From assembly GCA_034509735.1 (NCBI GenBank), contig JACGWO010000005.1, positions 15,055,264 through 15,119,263 of the forward strand: DNA of 64,000 nt. Direction: 5' to 3'. Source of the stretch: Sesamum alatum (Eukaryota > Streptophyta > Magnoliopsida > Lamiales > Pedaliaceae). Below, in pieces: positions 1 to 10,177 of this stretch. The translations under genes were made by a program, and so were the position numbers. The notes beneath the pieces were generated by a model. The model had not been told where the DNA came from. It searched no databases and saw nothing but the letters and a program-made list of their open reading frames with translations. Position 1 is the stretch's first letter, and each line of letters opens with the position of its first letter.

Positions 1-722
1 TTAACTGTGGTGTTCCGGGAGGTGTCCATTCCGATATTATACCATTTTCTTTTAGATAATCTAGGAATTCGGCACTAAGGTATTCACCGCCTCGGTCTGA
101 CCGTAGGACTTTAATTTTGCAGTTGGTCTGGTTCTCCACTTCAAGTCTGAATTCTTTAAACCTCTCAAGAGCTTCAGACTTGTACCTCATTAGGTAAACA
201 TAAACCATACCGTGAATGATCATCGGTGAAGGTTATGAAGTAGGAGAACCCACCTCGAGCCTGCGTCCTTAGTGGTCCACATACGTCTGTATGGACCAAG
301 TCCAACAGACCCGTGGCAAGCCTGCTTTGACCTACAAAGGGCTTCTTGGTCATTTTCCCTCTTAGACAAGATTCACAAGTTGGTAGATCGCTCAAGTCCC
401 CAACCTCTAGGTTCTTTGAGTCTACCAACCTTTTCATCCTATCTTGGGATATGTGACCCAGCCTAGCGTGCCACAGACGTGCGTTCCCGTTATTATCTAA
501 TTTCCGTTTGTGTTGAGCGTTAAGAACGAAATTCGTTTGTTGCAAGATATAGAGCCCGTTGTGCAATGTACCAAGTAGATGAGCAATTCCACACCTCATC
601 AAATAAAAGCAATTTTTATTGATTCTGAACTCATAACCACTATTGTCCAACAATGGAATGGAAATGATGTTCTTAATCAAACTAGGTACAAAACAACATG
701 CTTTAATAATCAAGAAAATCAA
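1..722 (-). pseudogene. integrase (GAG-pre-integrase and core) with fused protease C-terminus, element A
   Basis: Read on the minus strand from about 690, the frame gives the protease tail (VPSLIKNIISIP), then the GAG-pre-integrase HHCC zinc region (WHARLGHIS ... PTCESC), then the integrase core start (HTDVCGPL, FTDDHSRYG). Near 204-207 one extra A in a short A run, compared with the related copies, shifts the frame; the rest of the core continues to position 1 in another frame. Integrase would insert the cDNA into the host chromosome. Codons above ~695 come from leader sequence, not protease, marking an internal deletion. Non-functional as it stands. Confidence 0.85.
691..700 (-). other. internal deletion junction (protease to leader), element A
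   Basis: Up to about 692 the sequence follows the protease of related elements (ACTAGGTAC in D at ~18790). From about 697 it follows the PBS-proximal leader of D (CATGCTTTAAT at ~21738). All of gag, the protease active site and most of the leader are absent. A short A-rich match (AAAAC) sits at the join. Confidence 0.75.
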
Positions 723-798
723 GATTCAATTAAAACATGCTCAAAACACGTTTCATGCTTAAAACGCACATAAACCCTAGGCCTATACACCGAACCGG

Positions 799-810
799 GC
801 TCTGATACCA
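799..810 (-). other. primer-binding site, element A (initiator tRNA-Met)
   Basis: On the minus strand this reads TGGTATCAGAGC, complementary to the 3' end of plant initiator tRNA-Met, the standard primer of plant copia elements. It lies one base inside the LTR. Confidence 0.95.
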
Positions 811-811
811 C

Positions 812-2803
812 TGAAAGGAATTGTGGATCGTCCCGGGAAAAGCGCGAATGCGGAAGCGCGGTCCAATTAAAAAATAAATGCGGAATTTAAACATGCTTTA
901 AATTAAAAAACACGTTTCAAAGGGTGTGCCTTTGAAATTCCCGGGTGTTCGGTGTATCTCATGAATAATAAAAGATAAAAGAATCATGGAGGCCATAGGG
1001 TAGAAAATTAAAAGGGACGAAAATCATAAACGAGACCTACCCGTTGTCGTTTTCGTCTTCAACGGCTACACGCGTTGTTCCCCGTTTTGCACCAAGATCT
1101 CGTTCTTGAGACCCTCCAAATCGTGACACACGATCCACCCACGTATCTTGCACGTCGTGCTAGCAACGAACAAGTTTATGTTTTGGAGTGGATGAATCAA
1201 CAACACGTTATGAATTAACGGTATTGATTCATCAAGTTCTAATGTTCCAAGAACAAGAGAACAAAGAAAAATAATTTTCTTGGAGTGTGTGAGAGAGAGA
1301 GGGCGGACGAGATAGAGGAAGAGAGAGCCGAGTTGTGTGTGTGTGTTGTGTGTGTTGGATTTCATCATCATCATGCAACTTGTAGGATGCTAGGGTTTAT
1401 ATAGAAGAGGAGTTTAATCCTCTTTAAACTCCTCTTTCAAGAACTCTAATTTGACTAGGATTTTGACCTAGTCAAAGTCCTAGTCAAAGTAGTGTTTTGA
1501 CCTAGTCAAAACAATCCTATCCATCCATCTCTCCCATTGATCTCAACCGTTGATTTAATTTAATTTTAATGGAATATTTAAAAACCTATTTAAATATTTC
1601 CAAGAGGCTAAAATAAATATAAATATTATTTAAGCCCATTAAATAAATCCCTTTGATAAATCTAATTTATCAATTTAATTCCTTATATCTAATAGAAGGA
1701 ATTATTTCTCCAAGAAAAATAAAGGACCCGATTAAATCCAATTTAATCATTCCTTCACTCCAATATTTAATTCCTAATTAAATATCTAAATGTGTGTGGA
1801 TAGTGTGTGACTCTTTAGGTTCACCTTTCAGCTAGACTTGGTCGGATTCCTAGAATCCTTCCGTTACCATGGGTGGCCATCTAGCAACGGTCCATGGCAC
1901 TAGAGACTAGGTGAAATATTCAGGGATGAACATTTAGGCTCTAACAGTACACTTGTCCTTCTGTCTTCGGTCTCATCACTTAGAGTCTAGGGCACGGAAA
2001 ATGCAGGTACCCATTTTGGACCTAAGTGTCGGTCTGTCCTCACTAAACGCCGCAAGGGAATCCTTCCCTTATGTTCAGTCACTGTGGCCACAGTTTTAGG
2101 GACAAGACCTAGAGTATACATGAGACTCAACTGCCAAAAAACCTATTGACAGGAGACATATCCTTTCTTGGAAACTACTGTCACTTTGCACACCAGAACT
2201 GCACTAGACATGGCTTATGACTACCAAAGAGAATTCTGGCAATCTCTCACCATACCTAAGATACAGCCCTGATGTACAGGTAAACTCAGCAATTCCTCAA
2301 GTCAAAGAACTTGACTTGTACCGTTGGAACCGGGAATACACGTCATACCTTGCTGACCATACTCAAGGTCCTCCGTAAGACGGTTCCCGCGAGTCACCTC
2401 AGTCAGCTGCGTCCTAGCATGCTAACCCACTAACACTGCTTAGACGACCCTCGTCACCCGTCGATGAAATACGACAGCAGGTGCTTAGTGCAAGTCTCAA
2501 ATGGAATCCCGGTACCCATTTTCGGGATTCCTTGACTTGGAGATTTCCGGACTGATTCGGGAAGACTGATTCCATGGACCTACCTCCAAGCGTAGTCCCA
2601 GTCCCCGAAATTGATTCTCAGTCCGTGGGCTTTGTTTGCGTAGTGAACAGATATGGAAAACAAATATAAGTGAACACAAACAAAGTGATGCCAAATGAAA
2701 TTCACTTCTTTATTCATTAATGATTTATCAAACACCTGAAATTGTCTAGACATAGGCTACATATTCCTGCCAAAATTGGCTTACATGGTCACCTATTCTA
2801 ACA
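812..2803 (-). repeat. 5' LTR of element A (A-type LTR, 1992 bp)
   Basis: Bounded by TGTTAG/TTTCA on the element strand, that is TGAAAGG...TAACA on the plus strand. It contains a W-box cluster and TATA box, a GA/GT microsatellite tract in R/U5, a run of AT-rich sequence in U3, and the conserved CCGTT...AACGG block at 1861-1890. By eye it is nearly identical to the LTRs at 23902-25888 and 45943-47931. Confidence 0.93.
1396..1509 (-). promoter_or_regulatory. U3 promoter: TATA box and six clustered W-boxes
   Basis: A minus-strand CTATATAAA at 1396-1404 is a good TATA box. Upstream on that strand (1451-1509) are six TTGAC[C/T] W-box cores, three on each strand, within 59 bp. They are arranged as overlapping palindromes built from TTTGACCTAGTCAAA. 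An inverted repeat AGGAGTTTAA/TTTAAACTCCT (1407-1432) lies between them and the TATA box. W-boxes bind WRKY factors, which control wound and defence genes. Binding here is inferred. The same arrangement recurs in every A-type LTR of the window and in D. Confidence 0.7.
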
Positions 2804-4811
2804 AATGAAACCAATCAAAGAGTAATAAACCGTTACCTTTGATTGTTTAGCGTATGCTCCCGGCTACTTGCGTTTGTTCCTTCTCCGGAATGCTCATGAA
2901 ATCCAAACGTATGGATTCTCCAAAGGTGATCCACACCACACCGGAAGAAACACACGTTCTTCTTGCTAGAAAAGAACGGGTTTAGAAGGAATCGGTTTAA
3001 GAAGGAATCGGTTTAAGAGAAGAACACTATGAATTAGTGTTCTCTTAAACTTACTTTGTTCTTCTTCTTGATTCAAAATCAAGTGAAGAACACAAGTGTG
3101 GGAGAGGGAGAGTGCACGAAATTTGAGAGAGATGAGAGGATTTTTGTCTTCTCTTTTTCCTAGAAAAAGATGAATAATAATCACTTATGCTTGGTGTTGT
3201 ATATTCTAATATATATACATTATTAATGTGATTAATGGAATGTGTCTAGGTTCATCCAAGGATCTCTAGATTCATTCCAATCAATCACAATCAATTCTTC
3301 AATCAAGCCTACCAAAATTTATGGTATGATCAAATCATACCAAAAGGGAAGAGCTTGATTGGAGTTGATTTGTCTCTTTCCAAAAGAGATAAGTCAACAT
3401 ACCACCTAGCATGAAACATGGCTGATTTTGCTTCCTCCAAGGGAGCATGTCGGCCATGTTTAATTAAGGGAAGAAGTCCAACTTATTTCTATTCCAAAAT
3501 AGGAATTATTTCTCCTCTCGGGTATAATTTAACGGACCGGGTTTTATTGTAATCCAATTACGACGAATCCAACGTTAAATCCAGTTTAATGTCAATTTAA
3601 ATTATTCCCGCTGACCTTATAATCCAATTAAAAGATTCAACGTCTCAACTTCTCAACTTTCCATATTTAATCGAAAATCCAATTTACCGATTAAACGAAA
3701 GCCCGATACAATATCGGCCCGTCCATCCAATGGACTTTCCCTTAAGTAATCCAATTACTTATTTTTATCCTTCGAGATTGACTCCAAGTCGATCTCTCAA
3801 CCTCCTCGGTGATTTGTGTGTGACCCTTTAGGTACACCCTCAGCTAGACTTGGGCCTGTGTCCCATAAGGGCCCGTTACCATGGGTGGCCGTCTAGCAAC
3901 GGTCCATGGCACTAGAGACTAGGTGAATTGGCGTGAACATTTAGGCGCCGATTCCATACGAGTACGATCCTTCCATCTACCGTCTCCCGGTCTTAGTCTA
4001 GGGTATGGAATTGGGCGTCGGTTCCCATCCTTGACTAGAGACCACGTATGCTTCATTGCGTCGACACAGGAAACCATTCCCTGTTCGACCAACCACTGTG
4101 GCCACAGCTTCAAACAGCATGAACGTGTCTCCGAGTGCATAGGAGATACCTCTTCTTGGAATCCACCGTCCTCGCTACACATTCCGACTGCACTGGACAA
4201 GGCTTATGATAATCATCTTACATAATGATTACCTCTTGCCAGATCCAAGATACAGCCGTCATGTGCACGCGACTGCCATGATCCCTCAAGTCTGAGGATT
4301 ACTCCCGTACTATCGAAACCGGGGAAAAACCAATCATACCGACCAAGCCTCCAAGGCTTCCATATGATGATCCCCGCGAGTCAGTCCAGTCGGCTCGAGC
4401 CCATTCGACCAACCCATCAAGATCGTGTAGGCGTCCCACGCCTGTCGCCTATGAAACACGGCACTCATCCAATGAACACGACTCTTGACGCAAGTCTCAA
4501 TAGGACTCTCGATGCCCTGTCTCGAGGTCCTCGACTAGGAACGTTTCAGACCCAACTGTTAATCAGTTGGTTTCATGACCACCATCCAATGCGTGGCCCA
4601 ACTGCACGAGTTGTTATCCATGGTCTGTGGGCTTTGTTGCGATATAAGTTAAATACCGTTCTAACAAATGTAAGATGAGCGCAACAAAGAAGGTACCATT
4701 GGTGACGAATACTCATCTTATTCATCACATAATAATATTACATTTACATCAAGTTGTCAGATAGGTTACAAATCGCCAAACCTATTGGCTTTCTGGTCAC
4801 CTATTCTAACA
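2804..4811 (-). repeat. 3' LTR of element B, truncated by insertion of A
   Basis: It matches the 5' LTR of B from 10625 to 12663 and ends in TTCTAACA followed by the PPT. It differs from its partner by scattered substitutions, small deletions near 4036 and 4152, and a 16-bp tandem duplication at 2985-3016. A TATA-like tract (TATATATA) lies near 3214. The conserved LTR block is at 3873-3909. Confidence 0.9.
2985..3016. repeat. 16-bp tandem duplication in 3' LTR of B
   Basis: GAAGGAATCGGTTTAA occurs twice in tandem here and once in the partner LTR (~10806), so it arose after insertion of B. Confidence 0.85.
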
Positions 4812-4826
4812 ATCTCCCACTTGACC
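4812..4826 (-). other. polypurine tract, element B
   Basis: Minus strand GGTCAAGTGGGAGAT immediately upstream of the 3' LTR; primer site for plus-strand DNA synthesis. Confidence 0.88.
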
Positions 4827-4829
4827 TAA

Positions 4830-5560
4830 AACCAATCACCCATTGACCTCAAACCTCTTATTCAGATGGTGAGTGTGGGCAACTTGCGACATGGGCTTAG
4901 CAAGTGGATCTGCTATGTTTTCTGCGGAGCTGACTCGGTCCAACCGAACGTCACTCGTGCTATCCATCTCTCTAAGCAGATGGTAGCGTCTAAGAATATG
5001 CTTGGATCGTGATGAGCTCTCGGTTTCTTTGCTAGCGCTATCGCCCCGTTGTTATCATAAAAGATAATTACAGGCTTAGCAATGCTAGGTACTACATCCA
5101 ACCCTTGGATGTAGCTCATCAACCAAACACTCCTTAGCAGCTTCCGAAGCCGCTATGTATTCAAAACTCTATGGTGGAGTCCGCCGTGGTAGCCTGCTTG
5201 GAACCCTTCCAAGTAACCACGCCACCATTTAGTCTAAATACAAAAAACCAAACTGAGACTTGGCATCATCGTCATCCGACTGGGAGCTAGTGTCGCTATA
5301 GTCTTCCAGTATCAACTCTCCACCGCCGTAGATCAAGAACATGTCCTTAGTCCTTTTTCAGGTACTTCAGGATAGTCTTGACTGCACTCCAGTGTGCCTC
5401 CCCAGCACACGACTGATATCGACTTGTTACGCTCAAAGCGAAAGCCATATCAGGTCTAGTGCACTGAACAACATACTGTATGCTGCCTACGGCTGAAGCA
5501 TAGGGGATGTCCAACATCCGTTTAAGCTCCTCATCAGTCTTAGGAGACTGCTTCTTGGAT
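4830..5560 (-). pseudogene. RNase H, element B (decayed)
   Basis: C-terminal RNase H domain, which removes the RNA strand during reverse transcription. The catalytic-aspartate motif YDNNGAIA is readable near 5050, the STTES/EYI region near 5170, and DASFQSDDDD-like coding near 5270. The frame is broken repeatedly: the 69-residue open stretch at 4913-5122 loses the frame at both ends. A deletion of roughly 85 bp near 5564 removes the RT-RNase H connection that is intact in D. Confidence 0.8.
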
Positions 5561-5563
5561 AAC

Positions 5564-6300
5564 TTACGAGGACTGGGCCATTCCTAACATTCTTCTACAT
5601 CTATCCCTGTAGATCTTCATGCCAAGGATGTAGGATGCCTCGCCCATATCCTTCATGGAGAATTGCGTTGACAACCAAGCTTTAGTGGTACCCAACATCT
5701 CAGCATCATTCCCATTGAGCAAGATGTCATCAACGTAAAGCACCAGAAACGCAACTGAGCTCCCACTGATCTTCTTGTATACACCAGGATCGGACTCGTT
5801 TTTGATGAAATCATATCCCCGTATGGCTTCATCAAAACGTATGTTCCAGCTTCGGGAAGCTTGTTTGAGGCCATAGATGGACTTTTGGAGACAGCAGACC
5901 TTCTGCTCTTCTCCAACAGTTGTGAAACCTTCCGGCTGATCCATATAGATCTCTTCCTCTACGAAACCGTTGAGGAAGGCCATTTTCACGTCCATCTGCC
6001 ATATTTCATAGTCATACCATGCTGCTATGGCAAGCAGTATCCGAATAGACTTGGCCATTGCTACGGGCGAGTAGGTTTCCTTAAAATCGACCCCGGGTCA
6101 CTGAGTGTAACCTTTCGCCACAAGCCTGGCTTTGAAGGTTGTAACCTCCCCGTCAGCTCCAAGCTTACGTTTGTAGACCCATTTACACCCTACGGGTGTA
6201 ACCACTTTGGGTGGATCTACTAGGGTCCAAACCTTATTTGTACCCATCAAGTCCATCTCGGATTTCATGGCCTCAAGCCACTTGTCTGAATCGATGTCCG
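5564..6300 (-). pseudogene. reverse transcriptase, element B
   Basis: Copies the element RNA into DNA. From the N-terminal side (high coordinates): TFKARLVAKGYTQ, then an in-frame TGA at 6098-6100 where relatives have a CGA arginine codon (a CpG transition), then DVKMAFLNGFVEEEIYMDQPEG, SIYGLKQ, and the active-site motif YVDD near 5715-5730. The frame ends at 5564, where a deletion joins unrelated codons. Without the nonsense codon and deletion the domain would match the usual copia RT in order and spacing. Confidence 0.88.
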
Positions 6301-7551
6301 ACATCGCTTCTCCGTTTGTCTTTGGATCATTATCCAACTGACCGGTCAGGCCTAGAAATCCATACCTATCAGGTGCACGAGATACTCTGGCCGACCTACG
6401 GAGGACTAGAACAATATCAGTGGGAACCACTGGCTCAGATGTCACTGCCGCCTCATGGGGTACCTCACTTGATTCCTCAAGGAGTACCTCATCGCGTCGA
6501 CTATCCGATGGAAAACCTTTTTCCAAGAACACTGCATTTCGCGAGACAAAAACCTTTTGCTCGGAGGTATCATAGAAATAATACCCCGCAGTTTCTTTCG
6601 GATAGCCGATGAACCTGCATAAACTAGACCTCGAGTCCAGTTTATCTCCCACGAATCTGTTGACATATGCGGGGCAACCCCACACTTTAAGTATTTGTAG
6701 GAGGCAGGCTTGCCATGCCATATCTCATATGGCGTCTGGGATACCCTTTTAGATGGCGCCAAGTTCAAAACTTTGGCCGCCGTCTCAAGAGCGTATCCCC
6801 AGAAGGAAAGGGGTAGTTCGGTAAAACTCATCATGGATCGGACCAGGTCCAACAAGGTCCGATTCCTCCTTTCAGACACACCATTAAGCTGCGGTGGTCA
6901 GGGAGGGGTCCACTGAGAGAGAATCCCATTCTCTTTTAGATAATCAGTAAACTCACCACTCAAATACTCTCCACCTCGGTCCGAGCAAAGGGCTTTGATC
7001 TTTCGACCGGTTTGGTTCTCTACTTCAAGTCTGCATTCCTTAAACCTTCCAAAGGCTTCAGACTTGTACCTCATCAGGTAAACATAACCATACCGTGAGT
7101 GATCATCGGTAAAGGTTCTGAAGTACGAGTACCCACCTCTAGCCTGAGTATTTAGTGGACCACAGACATCTGTATGGATCAAATCCAACAGACCACTGGC
7201 TAGCGTACTTTGTCCAACAAAGGGTTTCTTGGTCATCTTTCCCTTTAGACAGGATTCGCAGGTGGGTAGGTTGTCCAAATCGTCTATTTCTAGACTCTTT
7301 GAGTCCGCCAACCTTCTTATCCTATCTTTAGAGATATGACCTAACCTCGCATGCCATATCTGTGCATTATAATGATCATCACGTTTTCGTTTGTGTTCTG
7401 CAGTCATAATCCAATTAGACTGTCGAAGTATGTACAGACCGTTGACCAATGTACCAAGCAAATGAGAAATACCTTCTTTGATAATGAAAAAATCGTTTTT
7501 ATTTGATGGTAAATTCATATCCCTCCTTATCAAAGACCGGGATGGAAACAA
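6301..7551 (-). pseudogene. integrase and C-terminal linker, element B
   Basis: The minus-strand frame 7551-6898 gives the GAG-pre-integrase HHCC zinc region (WHARLGHIS, PTCESC) and the core with the first two catalytic aspartates (HTDVCGPL; CSDRGGEY). It ends at TGA (6898-6900), replacing a glycine codon. The same frame resumes and contains the catalytic glutamate in SERRNR, giving the D-35-E spacing. A one-base deletion near 6687 then shifts the frame, and translation continues as VWGCPAY and the acidic linker to RT (to ~6300). Two independent lesions disable it. Confidence 0.87.
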
Positions 7552-8671
7552 TATTTTTAATCAGGCTAGGTACATGGAAACAGTCGTTCAGTACAATCCT
7601 AACATGACTACTAATGGCTAACTCTAGTGATCCTACGGCCTCCGCAGCAACGGCCTTGCCATCGCCTAGCCTCAGGATCATCTCATCCTTGGTTAGCCTT
7701 ATGCTTCTTTGCAGTGCCTGCAAATCATTGCAGTTGTGAGCACCACACCCGATATCCAATACCCATGAAGTAGAATTACTAATCATATTAACTTCAACCA
7801 CAAACACACCTGGGTTGGAGAGAAGTTGTGGGCACTCCCTCTTCCAATGCCCTTTCCCTTGGCAATGCATGCAGACATCATTTGCCTTGGACCGCTGAGA
7901 ACCACGGGCCTTCCCTTTCCCTTTGCTCGATCCAACCGGAGCAATAGGGACGCCTGGAGCGCGAGCAGGGGCCACAACCGTCTTCCCTTTGCCCTTCTTC
8001 CTCTTCCAGCGTCCGGCCCTCTTGCCATTCGCATTGGAGGTCGAAGCCTCTCCTTTCAATACCGCCGGCGTGGACTTGTGGGTGGTTGCCTCGTATTGGA
8101 CCAGCATATTGATCAACTCATGAATAGACTTCTCAAGTCCGTTCATGTTATAGTTTACAACAAACGGGTCATAGGATAGAGGAAGCGACTGGAGGATCAC
8201 GTCAATGTACGTGTCATTGTTATGCCCAGCTTTAAGGTCCTCGAGTTTCTCCACTAGGGAGAGCATCTTGACCCCATGAATTTGTACAGACGCTCCTTCA
8301 GCAAGCTTGGTGCCAAAGAATGATTTTGTGGCGGCATATCTAATATGGCTATCCGAAACCGCATAAACCTCGTTCATGCGGAGCATTATGGCGGAGACGT
8401 TGTCCAGCCTCTCATACTACTTTTGGATGTTGTTAGACATCGAAGCCAGTATGATACTACGTACTTTCCGGTTGTCCTCATGCCTTTTCTCGAACGTCAA
8501 ACGTTCTTCAGGTGTGGACCCCTCCGGTAAGTCGCTCGGTGGCGGCTCGTCCAAGATGCAGCCTTGGTTCTCGAAACCGAGGACAATCCTCAGGTTTCTC
8601 AGCCAGTCCGAGTAGTTTGTTCCGTTGAATTTGTTTGTCTCGAGAATCATGGTTAATGGGTTCTTAGACAT
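7499..8671 (-). pseudogene. gag and aspartic protease, element B
   Basis: Gag begins at the ATG at 8671 (MSKNP...), the position conserved in E, F and K, and carries the copia gag domain (ETNKFNGTNYSDWLRN). A TAG at 8417-8419 replaces a glutamine codon. The open frame then runs to 7499 with a basic, Gly/Lys-rich stretch, a CCHC zinc knuckle (CMHCQGKGHWKREC) that binds RNA, and the protease. The protease active site reads LDIG rather than LDTG, so the catalytic triad threonine is lost. A frameshift lies between protease and integrase at 7499-7551. Confidence 0.88.
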
Positions 8672-8782
8672 ATCTACCTTAATGAAAATGTAAAGCAGAA
8701 ATTAGCAGATCATGGTAATATTATCGTTCAAATTGAAGACTTGGTCTTTTAGTCTTTAACCCTCCCACTATTTATAAGAAAG

Positions 8783-8820
8783 TCCGCCACTCTCAAGCGG
8801 AGTTTCGGGAAACCATTTCC
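8783..8820 (-). promoter_or_regulatory. leader hairpin pair near gag start (B)
   Basis: As element RNA: first GGAAA/UUUCC (8808-8820), then UCCGC/GCGGA around the loop UUGAGAGUG (8783-8801), 112-149 nt before the gag AUG. The loop of the second hairpin is invariant in E and F while the arms change in a paired way. Confidence 0.6.
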
Positions 8821-9038
8821 TAGTGGGCTTGGGATCCACAAGCATAATCTCCATGCCCCGCTTTTACGATTCACATGAAGAAGACCTCGTGGGAGATATC
8901 TAATATCATTCTCATCCATGAGATTCCCAAGATATTTTGCCTCACTTATTCACATGGTTCCGAGGACTCCAAGCGAACCATGTTACTCAGTGTTAGGCCC
9001 GACCCATCAACCAAATCATACCTCAAACTGTCGCCCCC

Positions 9039-9135
9039 CACGACTCGTGAGACAGGAAAACAGCGATCGCAGTCTTTTTGTTCACAGCAATGGTGCAGCT
9101 TTCCCTTATTCCAAGTGTGCCACGACTCGTGAGAC
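9039..9135 (-). repeat. paired CACGACTCGTG palindromes in leader (B)
   Basis: CACGACTCGTGAGAC occurs at 9039-9053 and 9121-9135. The first 11 bases are a palindrome around a central C. The same pair, at similar spacing, is found in the leaders of D, E and F. Confidence 0.75.
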
Positions 9136-9402
9136 CACACTTGGGTAGTGGTAGCTTCCTCACCACATTGCTGTGGATGGAAGGCTCGGATAGATCATAA
9201 ATACCATTTAAATCCAAGTCCGTTCTGGGCCTAATATTTAATTTGGTCCAACCAAATGAGAGTTTGTGTATGACCGAGACCTCATCACATTATTGTGTTT
9301 TAGCATGCATAAATATCCAATATTTAAAGCGATAAATAAATACGCCGCATACAGAAAACATAGCATACCCCTGTTTAGGATGATCACAAGCCCAACCTAT
9401 GC

Positions 9403-9426
9403 GACCCACTGAGCCCGCAGTGAGTC
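9403..9426 (-). promoter_or_regulatory. conserved 9-bp leader hairpin (B)
   Basis: RNA arms GACUCACUG and CAGUGGGUC pair along all nine positions (one U-G) around the loop CGGGCU. Homologous hairpins are at 20671-20694 (D), 28497-28520 (E) and 36136-36159 (F). All stay fully paired, with a C-G to U-A exchange at pair 3. Confidence 0.75.
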
Positions 9427-10089
9427 TATGGTCTGTCTAGGGTGGTCCTAAATTATTACAATAGTAATATACCCATTGTCATTCCAATGGGCCTTGTAGT
9501 GCTCTTGTTTCACGCCTTGATGCTCCTCCTTGGGGTCTCCGACTCCAAATGCTTGTTAAAAAGTAAAACCTCACCAATTCTATCTACTCTCATTACAACT
9601 GAAAGTAATACATTGGTAATAAAGAAAACAAGCCTTAACATCATGAGGCTGATAATAGGGGAGATGATAGTCCCAAAAACAAGAGGCACGCAGGCCCCAC
9701 CCAACAGAAAATAAATGATCATACATTCATCCATACATAAGGTCTAGGGCTCTTGTGATCATCCCATATTGATTCCATCAACACACATAACATAATTATT
9801 CCAAATAATCATTCATAAATTCCAATGGATATTCCAAATACCCAAGTGATGTCCAACATCACAAAAGTATAAACATACAAATAATATGCAAAATTCAAAT
9901 TTCAAATTTAATGGACATTTTAAACAATGCATCCAATGCATGTATTAATCACAAATTAATTAAGCAAATATAATCCAAGGAATAATCCAATTATTCCAAA
10001 ATCAAAAATGAAAAATTAATATATTTTCAGAATATTGTGCAGAAAATACAGAAAATCAAATTTTCTGGAAAAAGTCAAAAAACGGCACA

Positions 10090-10177
10090 AAACGGCCCAG
10101 CGTTGTGCTGGCCGGCCGGCCGCGCGCACAGGGCAGCAAGCCTACGCGCCCCTGCGCGGGGCCACTGCCGGCCCGAC
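10090..10177. other. GC-rich island in leader (B)
   Basis: A GC-rich, CpG-rich stretch (GGCCGGCCGGCC, GCGCGC) in otherwise AT-rich leader, ending ~245 bp from the PBS and followed by a T tract (10181-10194). An island of different sequence stands at the same place in D, E and F. Confidence 0.75.

Larger units (their letters stand above)
1..2803 (-). mobile_element. Copia element A, 5' half (internal end plus 5' LTR)
   Basis: Minus-strand Ty1/copia element entering from the left edge of the window. It shows integrase and the protease C-terminus, then a jump to the last ~110 bp of the leader, the PBS and a complete 5' LTR. The LTR ends in TAACA and is followed directly by the interior of a B-type LTR, so A is nested in element B. 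The first five flanking bases (AATGA, 2804-2808) are the expected target duplication, but its partner lies outside the window. Gag and most of the leader are missing, so this copy could only have moved with gag supplied by another element. Confidence 0.88.

Noticed and set aside
1066..1374. 102-codon minus-strand frame in the A LTR (His/Thr-rich start, leucine-rich middle)
   Set aside because: Falls across the TATA-proximal transcribed LTR with microsatellite codons; not conserved as a frame in the other A-type LTRs.
3923..4678. Plus-strand open frames in B-type LTRs (also 12216-12530, 42695-43057)
   Set aside because: They recur in LTRs of several copies with shifted frames and no domain; LTR sequence, not genes.
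7826..8179. 117-codon plus-strand frame opposite gag (similar at 19000-19344 and 62921-63421)
   Set aside because: Antisense shadow of the basic gag region, whose codon bias opens the opposite strand.
9039..9135. CRISPR-like or satellite repeat
   Set aside because: Only two copies per leader, no spacers or array; eukaryotic transposon context.
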